From an uncultured Clostridia bacterium (GTDB lineage: Bacteria; Bacillota; Clostridia; Oscillospirales; Acutalibacteraceae): a stretch of DNA of 64,000 nt. Below the pieces are notes generated by a model. That model worked only from the letters and a program-made list of their open reading frames with translations. It ran no database searches and had not been told where the DNA came from. Position numbers and translations under genes: made by a program. Shown here one piece after another: positions 33,858 through 41,987 of this stretch; position 1 is the first letter of the stretch, and each line of letters starts with the position of its first letter. The DNA lies in assembly GCA_947628665.1 (NCBI GenBank), contig CANRAU010000001.1:1-64000 (forward strand), read 5' to 3'.

Positions 33858-33932
33858 AATATATCGGTTAAAAGGGGTCTTTAGGCACAGAATCTGTGCA
33901 TGACCTTCGCTTTTCACAAAGGAGACCATCGG

Positions 33933-35345
33933 ATGCCTGCATATATTTCACCGATTTCCAACGATGCTCTTTCTAATTTATGCAAAGAGCTTTTAAAAAA
34001 TAACCAAATCGCGGCGGAGGATTACGGACGCTTCGATGTCAAACGGGGCTTGCGCAACGCCGACGGTACGGGCGTTATGGCGGGGCTTACGCGAATTTGC
34101 TCGGTCGAAGGGTATTACATCGACGACGGCGAACGCGTCCCGAAAGAGGGGCGGCTTGTCTATCGCGGGATCAATATGAGCGATATTGTCGAAAGCTGCG
34201 AACGCGAGAATCGCTTCGGCTTTGAAGAGGTCGTTTGGCTGTTGCTGTTCGGCGATTTGCCCACGCCTGTGCAGTTACAGCGCTTCAGCGCGATCTTGGC
34301 GGAGTGCCGCGAACTGCCCGACGAATTTATTGAGGACATGATCATGAAAGCGCCCTCGCCCGACATTATGAACAAGGTCGCGCGCGGGGTGCTGGCGCTG
34401 TATTCCTATGATGCGAATCCCGACGATACCTCGATTGAGAACGTCCTGCGCCAGTCCATACAGCTCATTGCGCAGATCCCGACGATCATGGCGTATGCCT
34501 ATCAGGTCAAACGCCGCGTATACGATCATAAGAGCATGTATATCCATCAAAATAAAAAGACGCTCAACACGGCGGAGTCGATTTTGCATTCGATCCGTGC
34601 CGACCGTAAATTCACCGCCGAGGAGGCAAGACTCCTCGATTTGTGCATGATCATCCACGCGGAGCACGGCGGCGGCAACAATTCCACGTTTACCGTCCGC
34701 TGCATCACTTCCTCCGGAACGGATACATATTCCGCCATCGCCGCGGGCATCGGCTCTTTGAAAGGCCCGAAGCACGGCGGGGCGAATATCCGTGTACATC
34801 GCATGGTGGATGACCTCAAAGCCCATGTTTCCGACCCCACGAACGAGGGGCAGGTCGCCGATTATCTCGTCAAATGCATACAAAAGCAGGCGGGCGACGG
34901 CTCGGGGCTGATCTACGGTATGGGACACGCGGTGTACACGCTTTCCGACCCGCGTGCAAAGCTGCTGAAGCAAAAGGCGAGCGAATACGCTGAAAAATAC
35001 GGATTTCAGGATGATTTCCGCACGCTGGAGCTGATCGAAACGCTCACGCCCGAGCTGCTTGCGAAGTACAAGGGCGAAAAGAAAAAAATCTGCGCCAATG
35101 TCGATTTGTACTCGGGGCTGATCTACGATATGCTGCGTATTCCGCAGGATCTGTTCACGCCGCTGTTTATGTCCGCACGCATTGCGGGCTGGTCGGCGCA
35201 CCGCATAGAAGAGCTTACCACGGGCGGCCGTATCATGCGCCCCGCATATAAGAGCGTATCGCTGCCGCGCGATTTTGTATCCGCCGCTGACCGCGCGGAC
35301 GACCATGCCGTCCCTGCGAAGTATATCCCCACGGAGGAACGCTGA
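33933..35345 (+). CDS. Citrate synthase
   Basis: A 470-residue citrate/2-methylcitrate synthase. Catalytic residues are in IIHAEHGGGNNSTF (His), GPKHGGANIR (His) and the downstream YGMGHAVYTLSDPRAKLL; the final segment RIMRPAYKS binds substrate. It condenses acetyl-CoA and oxaloacetate, and in such anaerobes probably serves glutamate synthesis in an incomplete cycle. The extended N-terminal part of about 70 residues is typical of the longer clostridial type. ATG 33933 follows AAAGGAGA; the open frame begins 11 codons upstream. Confidence 0.94.
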   Translation: MPAYISPISNDALSNLCKELLKNNQIAAEDYGRFDVKRGLRNADGTGVMAGLTRICSVEGYYIDDGERVPKEGRLVYRGINMSDIVESCERENRFGFEEVVWLLLFGDLPTPVQLQRFSAILAECRELPDEFIEDMIMKAPSPDIMNKVARGVLALYSYDANPDDTSIENVLRQSIQLIAQIPTIMAYAYQVKRRVYDHKSMYIHQNKKTLNTAESILHSIRADRKFTAEEARLLDLCMIIHAEHGGGNNSTFTVRCITSSGTDTYSAIAAGIGSLKGPKHGGANIRVHRMVDDLKAHVSDPTNEGQVADYLVKCIQKQAGDGSGLIYGMGHAVYTLSDPRAKLLKQKASEYAEKYGFQDDFRTLELIETLTPELLAKYKGEKKKICANVDLYSGLIYDMLRIPQDLFTPLFMSARIAGWSAHRIEELTTGGRIMRPAYKSVSLPRDFVSAADRADDHAVPAKYIPTEER

Positions 35346-35390
35346 ATTTATCTCGGAACGAATCGTTCCTTTGAAGAGAGGCTATGCTGT

Positions 35391-36323
35391 ATGCAGAAAA
35401 AAAGTATACCCAAAACGGAAAAAATCAACGGCCTTGTGCTGTTGCTCGTGTTCGGTGCGGTGTTGGTCGCCGCAGTCCCGCTGCGCACGGTGCAGTTGTT
35501 TACCAATGTCGAGGAACACACGGGCTTTTTCATCCATGAAAATTGGACGGTCGGCGTGATGTACGCCGTTTTGGCAGTCGCGGCGGCGGCGCTTTTCCTG
35601 TTGCCGATGTTTTCCGCAAGGATACCCGCTTCGCGCCCCGTCGTGCGCAAAAACCTGCCCATGGCCGTCACGTCGTTTTTATTTGCGGCGGGTCTTGCTT
35701 ATGACGTGCTGCTCTGTATTTTAAAGATCTCTCGTCTGTTTGCAGCCATGACGTTCGCCGAAGCGCAGGGACTTTATACCCTGCTGTTTTCCAACGGCCT
35801 GCTTGCGATGCTTCTGCAGGCAGTCTGCGGCGCGGCGGCGTGCGTGTTTATGGTGCTGTTTGCCTTTGCGTATCTCGGTCGGGCTCCGGTCTATGCGCAG
35901 CATAAGCTGCTTGCGCTTACACCGTTGCTTTGGACGCTGTTCCGTATGGTTCTGCGCTTTATGACCAAAATCAGCTTTACCGTGGTTTCGGAACTGCTGA
36001 TCGAGCTTGCCATGCTCGCGTTTATGATGCTGTTCTTTATGTCCTTTGCACGCATTTGCGCGCAGATCACGCAAAAGGGCGAAATGCGAAATGCCGTTCG
36101 CTGCGGCCTGCCTGCGGCGTTCCTCGCACTGCTGATCGGCATAACGCGGTGGATCTGCACCATTTCGGGACATTCGGCGCTTTTGGCGGACGGCTTTGCT
36201 TTCTCGCCGGTCGAGCTCGGCTTCGGGCTGTTCGCGATCGTCTATATTTTTGTGCATATGCGGTACGGCCGCCCCGCGTCGGAGGATGACCTGCCGACCG
36301 AGGGCGAATCCGCCGAGCCGTAA
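35391..36323 (+). CDS. Polytopic membrane protein, function unknown
   Basis: A 310-residue protein with about eight hydrophobic segments spread evenly from residue 12 to 295 and charged cytoplasmic ends (acidic C-terminal tail EDDLPTEGESAEP). It has no recognisable transporter or enzyme motif. It lies 46 bases after the citrate synthase gene and 13 bases before an AEC transporter on the same strand, so it is probably co-transcribed with them. Confidence 0.7.
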   Translation: MQKKSIPKTEKINGLVLLLVFGAVLVAAVPLRTVQLFTNVEEHTGFFIHENWTVGVMYAVLAVAAAALFLLPMFSARIPASRPVVRKNLPMAVTSFLFAAGLAYDVLLCILKISRLFAAMTFAEAQGLYTLLFSNGLLAMLLQAVCGAAACVFMVLFAFAYLGRAPVYAQHKLLALTPLLWTLFRMVLRFMTKISFTVVSELLIELAMLAFMMLFFMSFARICAQITQKGEMRNAVRCGLPAAFLALLIGITRWICTISGHSALLADGFAFSPVELGFGLFAIVYIFVHMRYGRPASEDDLPTEGESAEP

Positions 36324-36335
36324 AGCGAGCGATCT

Positions 36336-37271
36336 ATGTTTTTACAGAATGTGCAGACGGCGGGGATGCAGATCGCCATTTTATATGTGCTGGTCGCCGT
36401 CGGATTTGTGTGCGACAGGCTTTCGGTGTATACGGAAAAGGCCGCGCGGCTGACCAATGACCTGATGTTTTACATCGTAACGCCCGCGATCATCCTGCGT
36501 TCCTTTACGACCATGGCGTATACGCCCGAAACGCTTCACGCGCTGCTGCTCTCGTTTTTGGGCGGTACGGCGCTGCATGTGCTGGCGATTTTGCTGTCCC
36601 TGCCGTTTTTTCGGAAGGGCGACAAGCGCACGTCGAGCGTATATCGCTTCGCCTGTATATACGGCAACGTCGGCTACATGGTACTGCCGCTCGCAAACGC
36701 CGTTTTAGGCGAGAAAGGCGTGTTTTTCTGCTCGGGCGTGCTGATCCCGTTCAATATTTTCCTGTTTACCCACGGCGTTCGGCTCATGTCGTCGCATAAG
36801 GGAGAAAAGACGGGCTTTTCGGTGAAACAGCTGATTTTAAATCCCGGTGTGATCTCGGTGCTTCTGGGACTGCCCCTGTTTTTGCTGTCCGTTTCCCTGC
36901 CGCGCGTCCTCTCGGAACCCATCGGGCATTTGGCGAGCTTGAATACGCCGCTCGCCATGCTGATGTTCGGCACCTACCTTTCCAAAACCGATCTGCGGCA
37001 TTTGTTTGTGCGTCCGCAGATGTATCTTGCCGCGCTTCTCAAGCTGATCGTACTGCCTGCGGTGCTGCTCGTGGGCTTTAAGCTGTGCGGCATTTCGGGC
37101 GAGCTTTTGACGGCCATGCTCATCTCGGCGAGCGCGCCGACGGCCAACACCACGGTGATGTTCGCCGCGAAATACGATTGCGATACCGAAGCGGCCTCGC
37201 AGACCGTTGCGGTGGTGAGCTTTTTGTCGGTGCTGACCATGCCGCTGTTTATTGCGGCTGCACAAATGTAA
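36336..37271 (+). CDS. AEC-family permease
   Basis: A 311-residue membrane protein with ten hydrophobic segments in the two-repeat arrangement of the auxin efflux carrier family (VGFVCDRLSVYTEKAARLTNDLMFYI..., GNVGYMVLPLANAVLGEKG, TPLAMLMFGTYL, SASAPTANTTVMFAAKY). Bacterial members carry malate, malonate or other organic acids. Its placement after citrate synthase hints at a dicarboxylate or citrate-related substrate, but that is inference. Confidence 0.85.
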   Translation: MFLQNVQTAGMQIAILYVLVAVGFVCDRLSVYTEKAARLTNDLMFYIVTPAIILRSFTTMAYTPETLHALLLSFLGGTALHVLAILLSLPFFRKGDKRTSSVYRFACIYGNVGYMVLPLANAVLGEKGVFFCSGVLIPFNIFLFTHGVRLMSSHKGEKTGFSVKQLILNPGVISVLLGLPLFLLSVSLPRVLSEPIGHLASLNTPLAMLMFGTYLSKTDLRHLFVRPQMYLAALLKLIVLPAVLLVGFKLCGISGELLTAMLISASAPTANTTVMFAAKYDCDTEAASQTVAVVSFLSVLTMPLFIAAAQM

Positions 37272-37334
37272 ATAGACACGGTATATGCCGTATAAACTGC
37301 ATAGACTGCATATACTTTTACCGGAGGGATATTT

Positions 37335-37658
37335 ATGAAACTTGTCATTGCCATCGTCAACAGCGAGGATGCGTCCGCCGTGCTGTCGGAACTGACGGCC
37401 GCAGGGCATAGTGTGACCAAGCTGTCCACTTCGGGCGGATTTCTGCGCGCGGGCAATGTGACCATGATGATTGGCGCAGAGGACGACAAGGTGCAAAATG
37501 TGCTGTCCATTATCGAGGAATTCAGCAGCAAACGCAAACAGCAGGTGCCGCTCAATTCCACCTACATCGGTGATTCGCTGATCTCCGTACCCGTAGAGGT
37601 CACGGTCGGCGGCGCGACGGTATTTGTGCTGGACGTCGAGCAGTTTTATAAGCTATGA
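37335..37658 (+). CDS. darA: Cyclic-di-AMP receptor, PII-like (DarA/PstA)
   Basis: A 107-residue PII-like trimeric signal protein. The N-terminal strand MKLVIAIVNSEDASAVLSEL and the loops TKLSTSGGFLRAGNVTMMIG and IGDSLISVPVEVTVGGATVFVLDVEQF are those of DarA (YaaQ), which binds c-di-AMP. Its targets are unknown. The stop overlaps the holB start (ATGA), and ricT follows, the same neighbourhood as in Bacillus. Confidence 0.92.
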   Translation: MKLVIAIVNSEDASAVLSELTAAGHSVTKLSTSGGFLRAGNVTMMIGAEDDKVQNVLSIIEEFSSKRKQQVPLNSTYIGDSLISVPVEVTVGGATVFVLDVEQFYKL

Positions 37659-38521
37659 GCCTTGACCGTTTTCCCCTCTCGAATGCCGACAGGCGTTTTT
37701 TGGAGCAGGGCTTAAAGACCGATACCTTTCGGCAGACGTTGCTCCTGGAGGGCGGCGACGATGAAACGCGCCATATGCTTGCGCTGTACCTTGCAAACGC
37801 GCTGGTTTGCGAGGGCGCGGGGGAGCGTCCGTGCGGGCGTTGCAAGGCGTGCGTCAAATGCGCGGCGCACAGTCACCCCGATGTGCGGCTGTATGCGCCC
37901 GAAAAGAAAAACGCGACCTTTCGCGTCGAGGTCTGCCGGCAGATCCGGCAGGACGCATTCGTCGTCCCCAACGACGGTGATAGCAAGGTCTATATTTTGG
38001 AGGACAGCCAGAATATGAACGACAGCAGTGAAAATGCACTGCTGAAAATTTTGGAAGAACCGCCGAAGGGCGTATATTTTCTGTTGACCTGTACCGACCG
38101 CTCGGCGATGCTTCCCACGATCCTCTCGCGCGCCACGGTGGTGACGCTGCTCGGCGAAGCGATCCCCCGGCGCGAGACGCTGGATGCGGCCTTGGATATT
38201 GCCAAAGCCGCCGCCCAAAACGAATTGGCGCTTTTAAAGGCGAGCGCCGCGCTCCCCAAGGAGCGTGAACAGATCTGCGAGGTGCTGCAATGCCTTTGTG
38301 ATGTGTTTGAGGACGCGCTCATACGCAAAAGCGGCGCGGCGGGGACGGATGCGTTCACCCCGGCGGCGGAAATCCTCGCGCAGCAATTTACAAAACCCAA
38401 AATTTACGCGCTGTACAGGACGGCGCTTCAACTGCTGCGGGACGCGGAACACAACGCCAATGTCAATCTTTTGCAGACAGGCGTGTGCTATCGGCTCAGA
38501 CGCGCGGCGGAAAATCGATAA
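37655..38521 (+). CDS. holB: DNA polymerase III delta' subunit
   Basis: A 288-residue AAA+ clamp-loader subunit. The zinc module CEGAGERPCGRCKACVKC and HSHPDVRLYAP, the AILEDSQNMNDSSENALLKILEEPP segment (sensor and SRC-like region) are visible. It is shorter than the Bacillus protein. Delta' helps load the sliding clamp together with tau/gamma and delta. It overlaps darA and is followed by ricT. Confidence 0.92.
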   Translation: MSLDRFPLSNADRRFLEQGLKTDTFRQTLLLEGGDDETRHMLALYLANALVCEGAGERPCGRCKACVKCAAHSHPDVRLYAPEKKNATFRVEVCRQIRQDAFVVPNDGDSKVYILEDSQNMNDSSENALLKILEEPPKGVYFLLTCTDRSAMLPTILSRATVVTLLGEAIPRRETLDAALDIAKAAAQNELALLKASAALPKEREQICEVLQCLCDVFEDALIRKSGAAGTDAFTPAAEILAQQFTKPKIYALYRTALQLLRDAEHNANVNLLQTGVCYRLRRAAENR

Positions 38522-38533
38522 AAGGAGAAACCT

Positions 38534-39397
38534 ATGGCTGAGGTTGTCGGAATCAGATTCAAGGACGTCGGTAAGGTCTATTACTTTGACCCCGACTCCA
38601 CACAGTTTAAAATGGGCGACCGCGTGATTGTTGAGACGGCGCGCGGGGTGGAATGCGGCGAAATTGCGCTTCCAAACCGCGAAGTCCCCGACGAAGAGAT
38701 CGTTAAGCCCCTGCGGCATATCATTCGCGCCGCGACACAGGAGGATCTGCAAACCCTTGCGGAACACAGGGAAAAGGAGAAACAGGCGTTTGCCGTCTGT
38801 GAGGAAAAAATTCGGGAGCATCAGCTCGACATGAAGCTGGTCGCCGCCGAATACACATTCGATTCCGGTAAGATTTTGTTCTATTTTACCGCAGACGGAC
38901 GCGTGGATTTTCGCAATTTGGTCAAGGATTTGGCGGGGGTGTTCCGCACGCGTATCGAGCTTCGGCAGATCGGCGTGCGCGATGAGTCGAGAATGCTCGG
39001 CGGATTCGGCATGTGCGGCAGACCCTTCTGCTGCAGTTCCTTTTTGGGCGATTTCCAGCCCGTTTCCATAAAAATGGCGAAGGAGCAGGGCTTGTCGCTC
39101 AATCCCACGAAAATCAGCGGAACTTGCGGGCGGCTGATGTGCTGTTTAAAATATGAGCAGGAGGCTTACGACCATCTCCTGCGGCACACGCCGAAGGTCG
39201 GCGCGATCGTGGAAACGGCGGAGGGCAGAGGCACGGTCATCGAGAACAACCTCTTGACGGGAATGCTTAAAATTCGTTTGGATCGCCGCCCCGACGCCGC
39301 GCCCGTGATCTATGATCGGCACGACGTGCGGGTGATCCGCGACGCGCAGATCCGCGTGGAAAAGACGGAATTGGAAACTCTCAAGGGAATTGAATAA
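38534..39397 (+). CDS. ricT: PSP1-domain protein RicT (YaaT)
   Basis: A 287-residue protein with the PSP1 C-terminal domain. Conserved stretches are FGMCGRPFCCSSFLGDFQPVS and KISGTCGRLMCCLKYE; the cysteines ligate the iron-sulfur clusters of the RicA/F/T (Y) complex that promotes RNase Y-dependent mRNA maturation and, in Bacillus, sporulation and competence. Both cysteine motifs are intact. ATG 38534 follows AAAGGAGA, 12 bases after holB. Confidence 0.93.
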   Translation: MAEVVGIRFKDVGKVYYFDPDSTQFKMGDRVIVETARGVECGEIALPNREVPDEEIVKPLRHIIRAATQEDLQTLAEHREKEKQAFAVCEEKIREHQLDMKLVAAEYTFDSGKILFYFTADGRVDFRNLVKDLAGVFRTRIELRQIGVRDESRMLGGFGMCGRPFCCSSFLGDFQPVSIKMAKEQGLSLNPTKISGTCGRLMCCLKYEQEAYDHLLRHTPKVGAIVETAEGRGTVIENNLLTGMLKIRLDRRPDAAPVIYDRHDVRVIRDAQIRVEKTELETLKGIE

Positions 39398-39403
39398 AAA
39401 GAC

Positions 39404-39431
39404 TTGATATTTTAGAAATATATGTTAGAAT
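39404..39431 (+). promoter_or_regulatory. Promoter for the ferredoxin gene
   Basis: TTGATA (39404-39409) and TAGAAT (39426-39431), 16 bases apart, 32 bases before ATG 39464. Confidence 0.55.
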
Positions 39432-39463
39432 GAAAATAAATTTTAACGAGGGAGGTCACACAG

Positions 39464-39634
39464 ATGGCATATCATATTTCCGATGACTGCATTTCCTGCG
39501 GCGCTTGCGCGGCAGAGTGCCCGGTCGAGGCGATCTCTGAGGGAGACGGCAAATACGTAATTGACGCGGATACCTGCATTGACTGCGGGAGTTGCGCCGA
39601 CACCTGCCCGGTTTCTGCGCCGCAGGCTGAGTAA
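39464..39634 (+). CDS. 2[4Fe-4S] ferredoxin (56 aa)
   Basis: A 56-residue clostridial-type ferredoxin starting at ATG 39464 after GGGAGG. It has the two canonical cluster motifs CISCGACAAECPVEAI and CIDCGSCADTCPVSAP, symmetrical halves, and acidic linkers. It carries low-potential electrons to hydrogenases, Fe-S enzymes or the ferredoxin-thioredoxin-reductase-like protein encoded at 50.5 kb. The gene is monocistronic with its own promoter and terminator and sits at the left edge of the low-GC insert. Confidence 0.94.
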   Translation: MAYHISDDCISCGACAAECPVEAISEGDGKYVIDADTCIDCGSCADTCPVSAPQAE

Positions 39635-39650
39635 TTTACCTAAAAGAAAG

Positions 39651-39681
39651 AAGACCGTCGCTTTTTGCGGCGGTCTTTTTC
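39651..39681 (+). terminator. Terminator after the ferredoxin gene
   Basis: AAGACCGTCGC (39651-39661) pairs with GCGGCGGTCTT (39667-39677) (one wobble) followed by T5. Confidence 0.85.
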
Positions 39682-39711
39682 CTTTGCAAAAATCTTGCGT
39701 TGCTCCAAGAA

Positions 39712-39761
39712 AGAAGTCCGATATGTATGAAGAGAATACATATCGGACTTCTGAAATTTTT
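39712..39761. terminator. Second hairpin terminator, left edge of the low-GC insert
   Basis: A 17-base perfect stem, AGAAGTCCGATATGTAT (39712-39728) with ATACATATCGGACTTCT (39736-39752), followed by GAAATTTTT. It may terminate the minus-strand genes of the insert or form its border. Confidence 0.7.
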
Positions 39762-39796
39762 AGCACGACTTTTATCAAAATAAAGGCTTTTCACAG

Positions 39797-40471
39797 TTAT
39801 TTACTATATGTATATTGTTCTATATATAATCCAACCGGTTGATCTGTACGCGCATCTCTTTGCACGAATTCACCGGTCCATTGATTATATATATCAAATG
39901 TAGTGCGTCGATACAAGGGATAAACCCTTATATCTAAGTATTTTCCGGCAGACACCGTCACTGAAAATTCTTTTGAAATCGTATATGTATCCGTAATGTC
40001 ATATCCAACAGCCGCCTTTACTGTGCTGTTCCCGATGCTAACACCAATTGACTTCTTTACGGCTTTACTTTGCGTAAATGTCGTTGAAATGGTAGCCGGT
40101 CCCTGATAAATATCATGCTCATATTCATGCACATAATAAAAATCCGGAGTTCTTACGACAACATTTTCAATTCTGTACACGAACGCTCGCGGTTTCGGCG
40201 CAAAAGAATTATGATTATCTGCGCTGACATATTCGTTTCCGACATAAAAAGATTGTGCATAGCATTCCAGGTGGTACCCCTCGGGAATTTGCAAATTTTT
40301 CATTTGTACAATCTTTTCAAGTGCATCTTGGTCTGTGATACATATATTCTGTGTTTCTTCTGCATGAATGTCGACATTGGATGCATTTATGTCGGTTACC
40401 GCATACGTGAGAACAGCGGAATATATACAAAAAATCAAAGGCAAGAAAACGGATACAAATTTTTTTACCAT
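39797..40471 (-). CDS. Secreted beta-rich protein, function unknown
   Basis: A 224-residue protein with a signal peptide (MVKKFVSVFLPLIFCIYSAVLTYA, likely cleaved after about residue 24). The C-terminal half is beta-rich with alternating small and polar residues (KSIGVSIGNSTVKAAVGYDI, then TISKEFSVTVSAGKYLDIRVYP), a pattern found in many secreted Firmicutes proteins whose role is unknown; pore-forming or adhesive functions are possible but unproven. The gene is markedly AT-rich. It is 29 bases downstream of a membrane-anchored XRE regulator on the same strand, so they probably form one unit. Confidence 0.75.
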   Translation of the reverse strand: MVKKFVSVFLPLIFCIYSAVLTYAVTDINASNVDIHAEETQNICITDQDALEKIVQMKNLQIPEGYHLECYAQSFYVGNEYVSADNHNSFAPKPRAFVYRIENVVVRTPDFYYVHEYEHDIYQGPATISTTFTQSKAVKKSIGVSIGNSTVKAAVGYDITDTYTISKEFSVTVSAGKYLDIRVYPLYRRTTFDIYNQWTGEFVQRDARTDQPVGLYIEQYTYSK

Positions 40472-40500
40472 AATGAATTCTCACTGTCTGAATTTTATTT

Positions 40501-41073
40501 TTATGCTTTTATTTTGATTTTCATAACTGCTAAGGATACAACACCGTAAATCATCAAACAAACAGCTATGCCTGCAAGCCAAAACAGATGGTAGGTAGAT
40601 AAAAACGGCAGAAAGGCATGTACTTCTATTCGTGTCGTTACAATATCCTTCTCCGGTACCCAATCGGGCGTGGAAATATCGTATGCAAAACCGATGTCCT
40701 CTCGCGAAACCTCCTGCTTGCTTTCCATATACGACGGCACAACCGTGGACAGAACTGCTAATGTGCCGAGAATCAAAATGCCGCATATGATGGACAACAC
40801 AAAAGCCCATTTTTTCATATGCTTGGGTTTCTTCTTTTCCGTGTTGCTCTCCTGCAAAACAGCCTCCGATTCTTTCGCCTGTTCATTCAGTAAATAATCG
40901 CAGGATACCGAAAACAGCGTACTTAATTTATATATCTTTTGAAGCTCAGGTACAGACTCGTCCAATTCCCATCTTGAAACAGCCTGCCGCGACACCTCAA
41001 GTTGTTCTGCCACATAATCCTGCGACCAACCGTTTGCCTTACGGTGCTTATAAATTTTTTCTCCTATCGTCAT
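40501..41073 (-). CDS. XRE regulator with transmembrane C-terminal domain
   Basis: A 190-residue protein: an HTH_3 domain at the N-terminus (IGEKIYKHRKANGWSQDYVAEQL, SRQAVSRWELDESVPELQK), a linker, a hydrophobic segment (about 88-110: WAFVLSIICGILILGTLAVLS), an extracytoplasmic segment of about 45 residues and a second hydrophobic segment (about 163-183). Such membrane-tethered XRE proteins can couple an outside signal to DNA binding. ATG 41073 starts the unit that ends with the secreted protein. AT-rich composition separates both from their surroundings. Confidence 0.82.
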   Translation of the reverse strand: MTIGEKIYKHRKANGWSQDYVAEQLEVSRQAVSRWELDESVPELQKIYKLSTLFSVSCDYLLNEQAKESEAVLQESNTEKKKPKHMKKWAFVLSIICGILILGTLAVLSTVVPSYMESKQEVSREDIGFAYDISTPDWVPEKDIVTTRIEVHAFLPFLSTYHLFWLAGIAVCLMIYGVVSLAVMKIKIKA

Positions 41074-41219
41074 TATGTACCACCTCTGCCTTTATTGTAC
41101 TATACATATAGGATAATCGCAATAAAATTGCGCTTGCGCTTTGTCAACGGGCAGTTGCGCTTTGCTTGGAGAACGCTGTTTTCACAAAGCTCTCCCTTTT
41201 CATTTCCCATATTTTGTGT

Positions 41220-41231
41220 TATAATCTCCGT
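41220..41231 (+). promoter_or_regulatory. -10 box directly before trmN6, possible leaderless start
   Basis: A consensus TATAAT (41220-41225) ends six bases before the ATG at 41232, and no ribosome site lies between. With a usual start distance, transcription would begin at or beside the A of the start codon. The -35 (TTTTCA, 41197-41202) is weak. Confidence 0.5.
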
Positions 41232-41987
41232 ATGACTGAAATCACGCTTTTTGAAACGGAACATATTGAATATTTAGGCGATTCGGTCGGCGTGATCGTC
41301 TCGGACGCGCATACCTTCGGGACGGACGCCATGCTGCTGGCGGATTTCGCCGCGCCGAAAAAGAAAACCGTCGCCTGCGACCTCGGCACGGGCTGCGGGA
41401 TCATCCCGATGCTTTGGCTGCGCGACGGGCTTTGCAGCCGCATAGACGGTGTGGAAATTCAGAAGCAGGCGGTCTCGCAGTTTCGGCGTTCCATAGCGGC
41501 CAATAAGACCGAGCGCGTGTTTGCACATTCGGCCGATCTGCGCGCGCTTGACGGGGTGCTTCCGAGCGGGCGGTATGATCTTGTGACGATGAACCCGCCT
41601 TATAAAGCGTTGCGCGCGGGGCGCGAAAGCGCATTGCCGCAGGAAAACATTGCGCGGCACGAAACGCTGTGTACGCTGTCGGACGTCGCGGCTTCTGCGG
41701 CAAGACTGCTCAAATACGGCGGGCGGTTTTGTCTGTGCATTCCCCCCGAGCGCCTGTTTGAAGCCATGCACATGATGGAAACCCATGCAATCGAACCCAA
41801 ACGCCTGCGCACGGTCGCCAAGAATCCCGACAGCGCGCCGTGGCTTTGCCTTTTGGAGGGGCGGCGCGGCGGCAAACGCGGCCTGCGGATAGAACCAGGC
41901 CTGTTTTTGTATACGGCGGACGGAAACCCATCGGCGGAATTGCACCGCATCCACAGAGATTACAGCAAAGGAGCGCAGCAGGTATGA
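41232..41987 (+). CDS. trmN6: tRNA1(Val) (adenine37-N6)-methyltransferase-like protein
   Basis: A 251-residue Rossmann-fold SAM-dependent methyltransferase. The SAM loop VACDLGTGCGIIPMLW (motif I), the acidic residue in IDGVEIQKQ and the catalytic TMNPPYKA (NPPY, adenine N6 methylation) are intact; the family is YabB/YfiC. ATG 41232 is the only sensible start and has no ribosome site (see the adjoining -10 box). rsmI overlaps its stop. In Bacillus this pair follows ricT directly; here the low-GC insert intervenes. Confidence 0.9.
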   Translation: MTEITLFETEHIEYLGDSVGVIVSDAHTFGTDAMLLADFAAPKKKTVACDLGTGCGIIPMLWLRDGLCSRIDGVEIQKQAVSQFRRSIAANKTERVFAHSADLRALDGVLPSGRYDLVTMNPPYKALRAGRESALPQENIARHETLCTLSDVAASAARLLKYGGRFCLCIPPERLFEAMHMMETHAIEPKRLRTVAKNPDSAPWLCLLEGRRGGKRGLRIEPGLFLYTADGNPSAELHRIHRDYSKGAQQV

